DNA of 64,000 nt. Source: Brevibacillus brevis. GTDB lineage: Bacteria; Bacillota; Bacilli; Brevibacillales; Brevibacillaceae. Below, piece after piece: positions 27,936 through 37,076 of the stretch; the first letter of the stretch is position 1; each line of letters opens with the position of its first letter. Both the position numbers and the translations under genes were made by a program. Location of the stretch: positions 1,372,001 to 1,436,000 of the forward strand of contig NZ_LR134338.1 in NCBI RefSeq assembly GCF_900637055.1. The letters run 5' to 3'. The notes beneath the pieces were generated by a model that did not search any database, was not told where the DNA came from, and saw only the letters and a program-made list of their open reading frames with translations.

Positions 27936-28037
27936 GTTTGTGCGAGGGGAAAGTGTTGTGTGATAACATGGAAAATATTGCTGTGTCATTCTGTAGAGAG
28001 AAAATTACATTGGCGTATTTGGGAAGGGGAGAAGGAA

Positions 28038-28898
28038 ATGTCCACGATCGAACAGATTACCGAGCATATCTTGATTATGCATGCAAGTCATGACACGGAT
28101 CGCCCCATCCTAGCAGCTATTACGGGGGCAAGAAAAACCCTCTTGATTGATGCTGGAAATTCACCGGCGCATGCCGCGTTGTTTCGTCAGGAGTTGCAAA
28201 GGCTAGGCGTTCGTCTTCCAGATCTGCTCATGCTGACTCATTGGCACTGGGATCATACATTCGGAATGTCAGCATGGGATCTACCTACCATCGCGCAGGC
28301 AAAAACCGCACATGCATTGAGCAAACTGATGGGGCTGGAATGGTCGGATGAAGTCATGGAACAGCTCTGTAAGGAGAAGATCATCAATGCCAGCACGATG
28401 GCGAACATCAGAAAAGAGTACGGAATGAACCGGGACTTGATCCGAATAGTCGAGCCGGATATCCTATTCGATGAATCGATCACGATCGACCTTGGTGGCG
28501 TGACATGTCAGGTGGACCGTGTCGGAGGAGATCACTCGGAAGATTCGTGCTATGTGTACGTAAAAGAGGATCAAACGCTGTTCCTGGGAGATGCCCTGGG
28601 TCCCTCTGTCTATGGCGGGCCGCGCAGTTATACAGCCTCCCGTTTTCTGCGTGTGTTGAAGCAAGCGTACCAGTCTGAAGCAATCCTTTTCGTGGAATCG
28701 CACGGCCGTCCATTGGATCGAGCTGCCTTTCAAAAGGAGCTCAGTGATTGGGAGCAGCTAGCTCTGCTCACAGAGCAATACGGGCAAAACAGAGAGCGGA
28801 TCGTAAGCGAGATGTGTACCTTCCTCCAGGTGTCAGAGCTTCCTCATGAATTTTCAGAAGCTCTCGAATGGTTCATGGTAGGGGCTGCCTACCAATGA
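28038..28898 (+). CDS. Metallo-beta-lactamase-fold hydrolase
   Basis: A 286-residue soluble hydrolase of the MBL superfamily. The dinuclear metal motif THWHWDHTFG gives His68, His70, Asp72 and His73. The later ligands are in GGDHSEDS, FLGDALG and VESHGRP. Substrates of the family range from thioesters to lactones and cannot be told here. ATG 28038 with a GAAGGAA site three bases ahead is the chosen start; the longer open frame from 27741 passes through a terminator. A strong terminator follows, so it is monocistronic. Confidence 0.85.
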   Translation: MSTIEQITEHILIMHASHDTDRPILAAITGARKTLLIDAGNSPAHAALFRQELQRLGVRLPDLLMLTHWHWDHTFGMSAWDLPTIAQAKTAHALSKLMGLEWSDEVMEQLCKEKIINASTMANIRKEYGMNRDLIRIVEPDILFDESITIDLGGVTCQVDRVGGDHSEDSCYVYVKEDQTLFLGDALGPSVYGGPRSYTASRFLRVLKQAYQSEAILFVESHGRPLDRAAFQKELSDWEQLALLTEQYGQNRERIVSEMCTFLQVSELPHEFSEALEWFMVGAAYQ

Positions 28899-28956
28899 TC
28901 CGATTCATCGAGTTGGTACATATGATTTTGTGATAGCTACCTACTAAAACCCCTAC

Positions 28957-29006
28957 AACCGCAACTTCACGGCGAAGATCGACACCGTGAAGCTGCGGTT
29001 TTTTGC
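28957..29006 (+). terminator. Strong intrinsic terminator after the MBL gene
   Basis: AACCGCA-CTTCACGG pairs with CCGTGAAG-TGCGGTT across one mismatch (15 bp), 12-base loop, six T residues. Confidence 0.9.
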
Positions 29007-29149
29007 ATGTCCGAATACGTGCAATGGCCTGACGGTTTCAAACGCAACCGATTTAGGCAATCCAGGTGGAGGCGGCTCCGCACAAACACGAAGAATTTCA
29101 TGGTTTTTATGGCATCTGAACGGGCAGGATAGAGCAATAGCGACATAGC

Positions 29150-29740
29150 CTATCCCAGTAGTTCTTTGGCTCCGTTCATCACTAAGGGCATTGTCTGTTT
29201 AACGAATGTTTCCGCACTCATTAGCCGCCCCTCATTGTTCCAAGCGTAAGCCGCCCCATACATCCCCCAACTTAACATGATAGAAGCTGTATTTATTAAG
29301 AATTGCGCGTTTGGACTCGAGAGCATCTTGTCTTTGTCTATAAAGGAAAGAAGTGTCGCTTGAATTTTTTCCTTTATTTGAATTTCGAATACAGGTCCAA
29401 GCGATTTATAGCTTCTTTGGCACATAGTGCTTAGACTCATGTGAAAATCGCATACACCCAGAAAAATACTCTGAATGGTTTCTTCATTTAATACTTCGTG
29501 ACCGCTTATTCTATGATTTATGATCGTCATAAATGATTCCGTTAGTTTGGCCTCAAGAAGTTCGAATTTATCTACAAAGTGCGCATAAAAAGTCGCTCTG
29601 TTAACAGTAGCCCGCTCTGCAATATCTCTAACGGTTATCGATTCAAAGTCTTTTTCTTGAATTAATGAAGCAAAAGCGTCTTGAAGGAGTCGCCGTGTAC
29701 GTATCACACGAGGATCAGCTTCATTCTTTTTTATTCTCAT
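29150..29740 (-). CDS. TetR-family repressor
   Basis: A 196-residue TetR-type regulator. The N-terminal helix-turn-helix is typical (TRRLLQDAFASLIQEKDF, then ITVRDIAERATVNRATFYAHF), and the C-terminal ligand domain is unassigned. GGGGGAGA lies about nine bases before ATG 29740; an in-frame upstream ATG at 29794 would enter the operator. It is divergent from a nitroreductase gene, with several palindromes between them. The likely circuit is repression of both genes, relieved by a toxic electrophile (inference). Confidence 0.88.
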   Translation of the reverse strand: MRIKKNEADPRVIRTRRLLQDAFASLIQEKDFESITVRDIAERATVNRATFYAHFVDKFELLEAKLTESFMTIINHRISGHEVLNEETIQSIFLGVCDFHMSLSTMCQRSYKSLGPVFEIQIKEKIQATLLSFIDKDKMLSSPNAQFLINTASIMLSWGMYGAAYAWNNEGRLMSAETFVKQTMPLVMNGAKELLG

Positions 29741-29781
29741 GGTTAAAATCTCCCCCAATAAAACGACATTATAGAAACGGT

Positions 29782-29887
29782 GTTGTCTATACAACGGTTT
29801 ACGGTTATTGATGATTGCGGATCAATCAGTTGTTATTATAACCTACAAATACAACAAGTGTTGTTTAAATAACCATTGTTGTATTTG
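29782..29887. promoter_or_regulatory. TetR-type operator region between divergent genes
   Basis: Related palindromes: GTTGT-CTAT-ACAAC (29782-29795), ACAACA-AG-TGTTGT (29851-29864), and an outer 12-bp perfect inverted repeat CAAATACAACAA/TTGTTGTATTTG (29846-29857 and 29876-29887). They share the core ACAAC/GTTGT. Expected target of the adjacent TetR protein. Confidence 0.75.
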
Positions 29888-29935
29888 AACGAAAAACTGC
29901 ATGCAGCTTTTCCAAACCAGAAGGAGGAGAGAACC

Positions 29936-30598
29936 ATGTCCATTTCACAACCATCGCAAACGATCGAGCACCAACCATTTTTCGATGTTATTCAAGAACG
30001 CCGGTCGGTTCGTAGTTATAATCCCGAGGTCAAAATTTCGCGGGAGGAATTGGCCGAAATACTGCGGCAAGCCACGCTGGCTCCTTCAGCGGCTAACCTG
30101 CAGCCGTGGCGGTTTCTCATTATCGACACGCCGGAGCTGAAGCAGAAGCTGCTTCCGATTGCATTCAATCAACAGCAAGTGGTCGAAGCTTCGGCTGTCG
30201 TCGCCGTTCTTGGAGACCTTGAGAACATCCGGATGGCCGAGAAGATTTACGGTCAAGCGGTCGATGCAGGCTTCATGCCTGCGGATACGGCAAAATCGAT
30301 GGTTGAACACTATACCGGCATGTATTTGAATATGCCGCCCGAGGCCATCCGCCAAATCGCTTATACTGACGGCGGGATAGTATCGATGCAACTCATGCTT
30401 GTCGCCCGCGCTAAAGGATACGACACGGTACCGATTGGCGGCTACGACAAACAAAAGTTCATGGAAGCTTTCCGCGTATCAGAACGCTACATTCCGATTA
30501 TACTGATCGCCATCGGCAAGGCGGCGAAGCCCGGTCATCCGACGGTGAGGCTGGCAGTCGATGATGTAGCTTTTTTTAACGAAATGCCTAAGGAATAA
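29936..30598 (+). CDS. Nitroreductase-family flavoprotein under TetR control
   Basis: A 220-residue FMN oxidoreductase. The motifs ERRSVRSYNPEV and EILRQATLAPSAANLQPWRF form the FMN site, and GGIVSMQLMLVARAKGYDTVPIGG is the C-terminal cofactor region. Start ATG 29936 behind GGAGGAGAG. It is divergent from the TetR gene and shares its operators, so it is probably induced by a quinone- or nitro-type compound. It is more GC-rich than the orphan gene that follows. Confidence 0.88.
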   Translation: MSISQPSQTIEHQPFFDVIQERRSVRSYNPEVKISREELAEILRQATLAPSAANLQPWRFLIIDTPELKQKLLPIAFNQQQVVEASAVVAVLGDLENIRMAEKIYGQAVDAGFMPADTAKSMVEHYTGMYLNMPPEAIRQIAYTDGGIVSMQLMLVARAKGYDTVPIGGYDKQKFMEAFRVSERYIPIILIAIGKAAKPGHPTVRLAVDDVAFFNEMPKE

Positions 30599-30697
30599 CA
30601 AACTGTAAAAGGGGGACCGCCCGATTGATTCTAGTTATAGTAAAATAGGCTAAAGCTGATCAAACAGGAGGGATAGATTTGATTAGGAGATTACTAT

Positions 30698-31207
30698 ATG
30701 CAAATTAATCTGAAAGAACCATATGGAGTATTAAAGCATAGTGCGTCAACTAAGGATGTTGCTCACTTGCTTAGTCTATTTATTAAAAAAGACTCCTTAT
30801 TGCTTTTTTCTTTCTATGAAAGAAATTTGCCATTAGTTGATAATGACATTCAAGAATTCATCAATGAAAGACGTTTGTTTACTAATTCCGAATGGGTATT
30901 GCCGTGGGCAGAGACAATTCCTCACTGGGACCAACCAAATCATACACCACCAAATATTATTTGGTTCTCAGTAAAGACAAAGGACGAGATTATAAGAGCG
31001 ATAGATATCGACAGTTTATTTCGATGTGTGGTAGTGAAGGAGGGCGACGACTTTTATAAATACTCGAATGTGATATTCCAACAAGAATATTATGCAACTT
31101 TTGTTGAAGAAAATTTTGAGCATTATATTGGGTTTGCGAACAAGGTTGAATTTCTTAACGCCACATGGTCAGAATTAAAGAACCGATTTCATGTGAAATT
31201 AGTTTAA
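30698..31207 (+). CDS. Orphan hypothetical protein, immunity-like
   Basis: A 169-residue AT-rich gene that I do not recognise. Soluble, acidic, with Trp-containing central part (SEWVLPWAETIPHWDQP) and the stretch FINERRLF that recalls FIEERKVL of the orphan at 26980. No signal peptide or catalytic motif. The ribosome site is weak (GGAGATTACTAT before the ATG). Composition differs from neighbours, as in the other orphan. A lone immunity protein is possible but unproven. Confidence 0.55.
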   Translation: MQINLKEPYGVLKHSASTKDVAHLLSLFIKKDSLLLFSFYERNLPLVDNDIQEFINERRLFTNSEWVLPWAETIPHWDQPNHTPPNIIWFSVKTKDEIIRAIDIDSLFRCVVVKEGDDFYKYSNVIFQQEYYATFVEENFEHYIGFANKVEFLNATWSELKNRFHVKLV

Positions 31208-31421
31208 TAGCGTAAGGTGAAGCGAACTCTTGACACGTTGGTGCAGAGAAAGATGAAAAAATATGGTAACTCCTTCATTGGGGTTTTCCTATAAATAAGA
31301 CCTATGAAATCAACTCCTTTTCATGAAGGTGATTGGACTATTTATGCGTCGCTCTAGATGGGAGATAGTGGTATATTAGATATCATAATCGAAATGGTAA
31401 GCGTTGGAAGGGGGACATGCC

Positions 31422-32309
31422 ATGGAGAAACGCCGCGTATTGTTGCTCGGGGCTAGCGGCTACTTGGGAAGTCAAATCTATCAGGAGCTTTTGCGGGATA
31501 ATGCCATTGATCTGATGGGTACATGCTTTTCTGCACAAGCTGTCCACCAATTTCTTCGGGTCGATGTGACTGATATCCCTTCTTTTTCACTGATCCTGCA
31601 AGAGTTTTCACCGCATGTTGTCATTTGGGCGTTGATGAGTGCTACAGATGAAAGAGAGCTAATAGAGAAAGGCTTGGAAGTTCTGCTTTCTCATTTGCCT
31701 GAAGAGAGCAAATTGATTTTCATCTCCACAGACGGTATTTTCGGAAGAGGAACAGGCTCTTATCGGGAAGAAGATCCGCCCGAGCCATTAGATGAGAGAA
31801 ATCTGTTAGCTGCTTATACGAATGCCAAAATACGAGGGGAAGCACGAATTCGCAAGCGGCATCCCAATCATGTCATCGTGCGAGTGGGCCCTCTCTATGG
31901 TCGCAATGCGGTTGGGCAATGGGATAAACGTGTCGCTTCGATGTGTGCAGACCTGGCAGCTGGCAGAGAAGTAAGCGGGTCAGGTAATTTGTACAAGACT
32001 TTTGTCCATGTGGAGGACGTGGGGAGTGCCATCCACGAATTGCTGCACGGCTCTTACCTCGGAACGCTTCATCTCGGTCCAGCAGAGAAAGAGAGTTATT
32101 ATTCTTTTTACAAAAAGATAGCTCTAGCATTAGGGCTGACTGCTGAAGGTGTAAAAGAAACCTTGTTAACGGAAGCGGAAGCGCAAGAACGAGGGATTCC
32201 GTTGGATACTTCGTTGCGTACGAAAAAGGCGCGGGAACTGCTACAGACCCGTTTTCGTCAGGCAGGATGGAGAAACGCACATGGCAACGATAATGACAAA
32301 GGAGAGTAG
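31422..32309 (+). CDS. RmlD-like NAD-dependent epimerase/reductase
   Basis: A 295-residue extended SDR protein similar to dTDP-4-dehydrorhamnose reductase RmlD. The Rossmann loop LLGASGYLGSQIY is at the start, the serine region FISTDGIFG is in the middle, and the catalytic pair is in YTNAK. VRVGPLYGRNAVG and the later substrate region also fit. There are no sugar-nucleotide genes nearby, so the substrate is open. ATG 31422 follows GGAAGGGGGA; an earlier TTG at 31404 is less likely. It is seven bases before the racemase gene and so co-transcribed. Confidence 0.8.
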   Translation: MEKRRVLLLGASGYLGSQIYQELLRDNAIDLMGTCFSAQAVHQFLRVDVTDIPSFSLILQEFSPHVVIWALMSATDERELIEKGLEVLLSHLPEESKLIFISTDGIFGRGTGSYREEDPPEPLDERNLLAAYTNAKIRGEARIRKRHPNHVIVRVGPLYGRNAVGQWDKRVASMCADLAAGREVSGSGNLYKTFVHVEDVGSAIHELLHGSYLGTLHLGPAEKESYYSFYKKIALALGLTAEGVKETLLTEAEAQERGIPLDTSLRTKKARELLQTRFRQAGWRNAHGNDNDKGE

Positions 32310-32315
32310 AGAACA

Positions 32316-33008
32316 ATGAAAACAATCGGATTAATTGGCGGCATGAGCTGGGAGTCCTCCTTGGTCTACTACCGTTTGATCAATGAAACCGTCAAGGAGA
32401 GGCTGGGCGGTTTGCATTCGGCAAAAAGCATCCTGTATTCCGTTGATTTTGCCGAGATCGAAGAAATGCAACGAGAAGGGCGATGGGAAGAAGCAGGTGA
32501 ACGGATGGCGAATGCGGCGAAAAGTCTGGAAGCGGCAGGAGCAGACCTGATTGTTCTTTGTACAAATACGATGCACAAGCTGGCGTATGCCATCGAGGAA
32601 GCGACCAGCCTGCCTTTTCTTCATATCGCGGATGCGACAGCGCAAGCGATCACGAACCACGGGCATAAACGAGTGGCACTGCTTGCGACGCGATTTACGA
32701 TGGAGCAGGATTTCTATACAGGACGTCTACGTGATGGTCATGGATTAGAGGTATTGCTGCCGGATGAACAAGAGCGAAAACTCGTCCATGAGATCATTTA
32801 CCACGAGCTATGCGTTGGGATCATTCGCGAGGAATCCAAACGTACCTACCAGGCGATCATTGAGCGGTTGGTCAAGGAAGGTGCAGAGGCAGTCATCCTC
32901 GGTTGCACGGAAATCGGTCTGTTGATCACAGCCCAAGATTGCACCGTTCCGGTATTTGATACGACAGCGATACATGCAGTTGCAGCTGTGGAGGCTGCTT
33001 TACAGTAG
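32316..33008 (+). CDS. Aspartate/glutamate racemase-family amino-acid racemase
   Basis: A 230-residue PLP-independent racemase of the Asp/Glu/hydantoin family, like RacX/YgeA broad-spectrum racemases. It has MKTIGLIGGMSWESSLVYY, the first catalytic cysteine in LCTNTMHK, and the second in LGCTEIG. Product likely a D-amino acid used in wall or spore biology, but substrate not predicted. Co-transcribed with the RmlD-like gene and closed by a terminator. Confidence 0.9.
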   Translation: MKTIGLIGGMSWESSLVYYRLINETVKERLGGLHSAKSILYSVDFAEIEEMQREGRWEEAGERMANAAKSLEAAGADLIVLCTNTMHKLAYAIEEATSLPFLHIADATAQAITNHGHKRVALLATRFTMEQDFYTGRLRDGHGLEVLLPDEQERKLVHEIIYHELCVGIIREESKRTYQAIIERLVKEGAEAVILGCTEIGLLITAQDCTVPVFDTTAIHAVAAVEAALQ

Positions 33009-33026
33009 AATACGTAAGAAATCAAA

Positions 33027-33070
33027 GGCTTGGCTAATCCCGTTTGCAGGGATGGCTGAGTCTTTTTTTT
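33027..33070 (+). terminator. Intrinsic terminator of the reductase-racemase pair
   Basis: CTTGGCT-ATCCC pairs with GGGATGGCTGAG (one bulge, several G-T), then TCTTTTTTTT. Confidence 0.75.
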
Positions 33071-33080
33071 GATTGAAATA

Positions 33081-33117
33081 AAAACAACAAAACACAACTA
33101 AAAACACATAAAAACAA
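33081..33117. promoter_or_regulatory. Direct AAAACA repeats upstream of the phosphonate operon
   Basis: AAAACA occurs at 33081, 33089, 33101 and 33111, with spacings of 8, 12 and 10 bases. DeoR-family repressors often bind such direct repeats, and a DeoR gene ends this operon. An inverted repeat, TTGGTTTC-GTA-GGAACCAA (33164-33182), lies closer to the start and is the alternative operator. Confidence 0.4.
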
Positions 33118-33215
33118 TCTATTAACGCTAGGTTCACATCCGCTTAACATTTTCCCCGTAAGATTGGTTTCGTAGGAACCAAGAAATGAACATTCCGCAA
33201 AGAGGAGAGGTTCTC

Positions 33216-34292
33216 ATGAAGAAATGGCATTATCCTTTACTTGCTTCCGTTCTATCGATCGCGTTTTTAGCAGGATGTGGACAATCACCAGGATCGCAAT
33301 CAAACACACAAGCTTCCACAACGGAAAGTAAAACCGCCTCAGGAGAGATTACTGTTTATACGGCGCTGGAGGACGACCAGATCAAAACGTATTTGGAATC
33401 CTTCAAAGCGAAATATCCAGATGTAAAGGTCAATATCGTCCGCGATTCTACTGGGATCATCACAGCAAAGCTGCTGGCGGAAAAAGACAATCCACAAGCA
33501 GACGTTGTATGGGGAACAGCAGCGACAAGCCTCCTTGTACTTGAACAGCAAGGCATGCTCGAAGGGTATTCGCCGAAAGGAATCGAGAGAGTGTCCCCGG
33601 AGTTCAAGGATTCCAAGGAACCTGCAAGCTGGGTAGGAATCGATGCGTGGGAGACTGCGATCGCGGTCAATACCAAGGAGCTGGAAAAACGCAATCTGCC
33701 CATCCCGCGCTCATACGAAGACCTGATCAAGCCGGAGTACAAAGGATTGATCGTGATGCCAAATCCGGCGTCGTCAGGAACTGGGCTTCTCACTATCAAC
33801 GGAATCATGCAACTGAAAGGGGAAAAAGAAGGCTGGGCGTACCTCGAAAAGCTGCATGAAAATATGGCGATCTACACGCATTCCGGTTCGAAGCCAGCGA
33901 AAATGGCCGCATCGGGTGAATATCCAATCGGCATTTCCTTTGGCTACCGTTCGATTACCGAGAAGAAAAAAGGCGCACCCGTTGAAGTCGTCTTTCCAAC
34001 AGAAGGCTCGGGTTGGGATGTAGAGGCGAATGCTTTGATCAAAAAGAGTGAGATCAAGCCAGAATCCAAGCTGTTCTTGGACTGGGCGATCTCGGATGAA
34101 GTCATGAAAGCCTATAACCAGAACTTCGCCATCGTCAGTGTCAAGCAAGAAGGCGCGACACTCCCGGAAGGCTACGCAGTAGATCCAATCAAGCAATTAA
34201 TCAAGCTCGACCTGAATCAAGCCGCACAAAATCGCGACAACATCTTGGCGGAGTGGGAAAAACGATACGCGACCAAGAGTGAACCTAAGTAA
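33216..34292 (+). CDS. 2-aminoethylphosphonate-type ABC substrate-binding lipoprotein
   Basis: A 358-residue extracellular binding lipoprotein. The signal peptide ends in the lipobox LAGC, with Cys21 the lipid anchor. The mature protein has [37 protein letters not shown] and [12 protein letters not shown], typical of the iron(III)/AEP-type periplasmic-binding superfamily. Its genes continue with an ATPase, a fused permease and the AEP-degrading enzymes PhnX and PhnW, so 2-aminoethylphosphonate is the probable ligand. ATG 33216 follows GAGGAGAGG. Confidence 0.88.
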   Translation: MKKWHYPLLASVLSIAFLAGCGQSPGSQSNTQASTTESKTASGEITVYTALEDDQIKTYLESFKAKYPDVKVNIVRDSTGIITAKLLAEKDNPQADVVWGTAATSLLVLEQQGMLEGYSPKGIERVSPEFKDSKEPASWVGIDAWETAIAVNTKELEKRNLPIPRSYEDLIKPEYKGLIVMPNPASSGTGLLTINGIMQLKGEKEGWAYLEKLHENMAIYTHSGSKPAKMAASGEYPIGISFGYRSITEKKKGAPVEVVFPTEGSGWDVEANALIKKSEIKPESKLFLDWAISDEVMKAYNQNFAIVSVKQEGATLPEGYAVDPIKQLIKLDLNQAAQNRDNILAEWEKRYATKSEPK

Positions 34293-34309
34293 GCAGCGAG
34301 GAGAACAGC

Positions 34310-35359
34310 ATGACACAATCCTATCTATCCATTCAAGGGGTCAGTAAACGCTTTGGTTTGTTTGCCGCATTGGAGCACATTTCCATCGAAATTGACAAGA
34401 ATGAATTTGTTTGTCTGCTCGGTCCCAGTGGCTGCGGTAAAACGACATTACTGAGAATGCTGGCTGGATTGGAACAGCCGACGACAGGCAAGATGATCCT
34501 GGGAGGCAGGGAGATTACTTCCCTGCCACCAGCGAAACGAAACATTGCGATGATGTTCCAGTCGTACGCATTGTTTCCCAATTTGACGGCTGCCGAAAAC
34601 ATTGCCTTTGGCCTGCAAGAAAAGAAGCTGGGGAAAAAAGAGATCGCAGCCAAAGTAGAAGAGGCGCTAGACATGGTTGATTTGTCTCATGCTGCCGCCA
34701 AATATCCCAGCCAGCTCTCAGGCGGTCAACAGCAGCGAATTGCCTTGGCGCGAGCGATTGCACTATCGCCGGATGTCTTGCTTTTAGATGAACCACTATC
34801 CGCATTGGATGCAAAAGTAAGACAAAAGCTGCGCCGGGAGATTCGGCGTTTGCATGAGCAGTACGGCATGACAACAGTGATGGTCACACATGACCAAGAT
34901 GAGGCATTGACCATGGCAGACAAGATCGTCGTAATGGATCACGGCGAGGTCGTTCAGGTAGGCACACCCGAGGAAATCTATAACAAACCAGCTACTCCGT
35001 TTGTTGCTGACTTTATCGGAGCGATCAACTTTTTTGCGTACAGTCGCTTTGAGAATGCGCCAACTGATCCAAATCGCTTACTTGCGATTAGACCGGAGCA
35101 TGTGCGGATTTTGCAGCAAGAATCCGAATGCGCCATACCTGCGACTATTTCCGAGATAGAATTTCGCGGTGCTTTTTACCGAATCTTTCTGGAGTGGCAA
35201 GAGGAAGGTCAGATAAAAAAAGAGCTTCTTACCATAGATTTGATAGCGGCCGAGGCACAAAGACTTGGGATTGCCCGAGGCAAAAAGGTGTGGCTGGAGT
35301 TTCCGCTGGAGAATTTGCTGACCTTTGAGCATGCGCCAACCAGAGAGGAACAGGAGTGA
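34310..35359 (+). CDS. ABC transporter ATPase of the AEP importer
   Basis: A 349-residue CUT1/PotA-like ATPase. Walker A GPSGCGKTT (38-46), the Q-loop at MMFQSYALFP, signature LSGGQQQR, Walker B LLLDEPLSALD and the His switch in VMVTHDQDEA are all present. A C-terminal TOBE-like regulatory domain follows (RPEHVRILQQ). It powers the fused permease whose gene begins at its 3' end. Start ATG 34310 behind GCGAGGAG. Confidence 0.93.
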   Translation: MTQSYLSIQGVSKRFGLFAALEHISIEIDKNEFVCLLGPSGCGKTTLLRMLAGLEQPTTGKMILGGREITSLPPAKRNIAMMFQSYALFPNLTAAENIAFGLQEKKLGKKEIAAKVEEALDMVDLSHAAAKYPSQLSGGQQQRIALARAIALSPDVLLLDEPLSALDAKVRQKLRREIRRLHEQYGMTTVMVTHDQDEALTMADKIVVMDHGEVVQVGTPEEIYNKPATPFVADFIGAINFFAYSRFENAPTDPNRLLAIRPEHVRILQQESECAIPATISEIEFRGAFYRIFLEWQEEGQIKKELLTIDLIAAEAQRLGIARGKKVWLEFPLENLLTFEHAPTREEQE

Positions 35360-35364
35360 GCAGC

Positions 35365-37074
35365 ATGAAGGAAATGACATCGATCTTCGATGGAAAAGCC
35401 ATGCAAAAGTGGCTCATCGCTCTCGTCGTTCTTGGATTGTCAGCGAGTGTTCTGTTGCCACTTGGCCAGCTGTTTTCCAAGGCATTCTATAACAAGAACG
35501 GTCAGTTCATCGGCCTGGACAATTTCGTTACGTACTTTTCCACCCCAGCACTGGCAGGGTCGCTGAATAACACCCTGTACATTTCTGCGATGACGACGCT
35601 GATTGCAGTCACACTCGCTTTTCTGTTCGCGTATGCCTTGACACGCAGCGGGATTCGTGGAAAACGAGTCTTTCGGGCGATCGCGCTGCTGCCGCTGTTT
35701 GCGCCCACGATGATGCACGGAATCGCCCTGACCTACCTTTTTGGGAATCAAGGGCTGGTGACGACGGGGATCTTCGGGTTGCTCCCGTTTCAATGGAACA
35801 TCGATCTGTACGGCCCAGTGGGGATTATTTTGGCAGAGATCGTCTATGTTTTCCCGCAAGCGTATTTGATTCTCGCAGTTTCCCTTGCTTTTGCCGACTA
35901 TCAATTGTACGAAGCAGCGGATACGCTCGGGGCGAACCATTGGCGCAAGTTTTTTGTCGTGACGATTCCTAGCGTGAAATACGGTATCGTCAGCGCCTGC
36001 TTTGTCTGCTTTACTCTCTCGTTTACTGACTTCGGAGCACCAAAGGTTGTCGGCGGACAGTTTTCCGTACTGGCGACAGACGTCTACAAGCAAGTCATCG
36101 GCCAGCAAAATATGACGATGGGAGCAACGGTTGGGCTGCTTTTGATCATTCCCGCTCTCGTGGCGTTCGTCGTGGACCGGATTGTTGAGCGCAAGCAGCA
36201 CGCGGCTGTAACAGCCAAGTCCAAACCGTATCGGATCAAGGAAAATCGTTTGCGCGACTTGTTTTATTTCATCCTTTGTGTGAGCGTCAGCGGATTTTTG
36301 CTGCTTCTCATGGCGGCGGTGGTGCTGGCTTCTTTCATCAAAGTATGGCCGTACAATCTGACGCTCGGCTTTGATCATTACGACTTTTCCAACGTTGCCG
36401 GAGAAGGGATAGAACCGCTGTGGAACAGCATTCTCGTCGCCTTGCTGACGGCAGTGATCGGGACGGCGGTCACGTTTATTACGGCCTACACCATTGAAAA
36501 ATCCCAAGTGTGGAAGGGGCTTCGCCAAGCTGGATACTTCCTGTCGATTCTACCGCTGGCATTGCCGGGGATGGTCATTGGGCTTGCGTACATTTTCTTC
36601 TTCAACGATCCGTCGAATCCATTTCACGGCATGTACGGGACGATCTGGATTTTGATTTTGGCGAACGTTATTCATTTTTTTGCAGTCGGCTTCATTACCG
36701 CAACGAGCGCGTTGAAAAAGCTCGATCCCGAGTTCGAGCAAGCGGCAGAGTCCATGGGGATCTCGCAGACAAAGCTATTGTGGCGCGTCACGATTCCCGT
36801 CTGTATGCCGGCGATTGTCGAGATGACGGTGTACTTTTTCATCAACTCGATGGTGACGATCTCAGCGGTTGTTTTTCTGTACGCAGCAGATTTCAAGCTG
36901 GCATCTGTCTCCATCGTCAACATGGATGACGCCGGGGATGTGGCTCCGGCAGCAGCGATGTCGGTATTGATCGTCGGTCTCAACATCATCGCACGTGCTG
37001 GTGCAGAATGGATCGCATCCAAACTTCGCAAGCGGACAACAGGGTCCTACCAAGAGAAAGGTCAGGTGGCATAA
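35365..37074 (+). CDS. Fused two-domain ABC permease of the AEP importer
   Basis: A 569-residue permease with two complete binding-protein-dependent domains in one chain, as in AEP and iron importers. Two EAA loops are visible: EAADTLGANHWRKFFVV in the first half and EQAAESMGISQTKLLW in the second. About 12 membrane segments. ATG 35365 lies ten bases after AGGAG; GTG 35356 overlaps the ATPase stop but is too close to that site. PhnX starts two bases after its stop. Confidence 0.9.
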   Translation: MKEMTSIFDGKAMQKWLIALVVLGLSASVLLPLGQLFSKAFYNKNGQFIGLDNFVTYFSTPALAGSLNNTLYISAMTTLIAVTLAFLFAYALTRSGIRGKRVFRAIALLPLFAPTMMHGIALTYLFGNQGLVTTGIFGLLPFQWNIDLYGPVGIILAEIVYVFPQAYLILAVSLAFADYQLYEAADTLGANHWRKFFVVTIPSVKYGIVSACFVCFTLSFTDFGAPKVVGGQFSVLATDVYKQVIGQQNMTMGATVGLLLIIPALVAFVVDRIVERKQHAAVTAKSKPYRIKENRLRDLFYFILCVSVSGFLLLLMAAVVLASFIKVWPYNLTLGFDHYDFSNVAGEGIEPLWNSILVALLTAVIGTAVTFITAYTIEKSQVWKGLRQAGYFLSILPLALPGMVIGLAYIFFFNDPSNPFHGMYGTIWILILANVIHFFAVGFITATSALKKLDPEFEQAAESMGISQTKLLWRVTIPVCMPAIVEMTVYFFINSMVTISAVVFLYAADFKLASVSIVNMDDAGDVAPAAAMSVLIVGLNIIARAGAEWIASKLRKRTTGSYQEKGQVA

Positions 37075-37076
37075 GC

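Larger units (their letters stand above)
27466..28037. other. Intergenic leader with several hairpins before the MBL gene
   Basis: No convincing gene. It holds a terminator (27557-27594), a second hairpin (GTGCCGA/TCGGCAC, 27617-27641), a short ribosome-site-preceded ATG at 27771, and another terminator (27908-27935). An open frame runs from 27741 without a stop into the MBL gene, but it crosses the second terminator and has unnatural composition. Confidence 0.5.

Noticed and set aside
27741-28037. N-terminal extension of the MBL protein
   Set aside because: Runs through an intrinsic terminator and has no MBL-family similarity; the ATG at 28038 has a good ribosome site.
35440-36528. 362-codon minus-strand frame opposite the fused permease
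   Set aside because: Antisense shadow; highly charged product without any recognisable motif.
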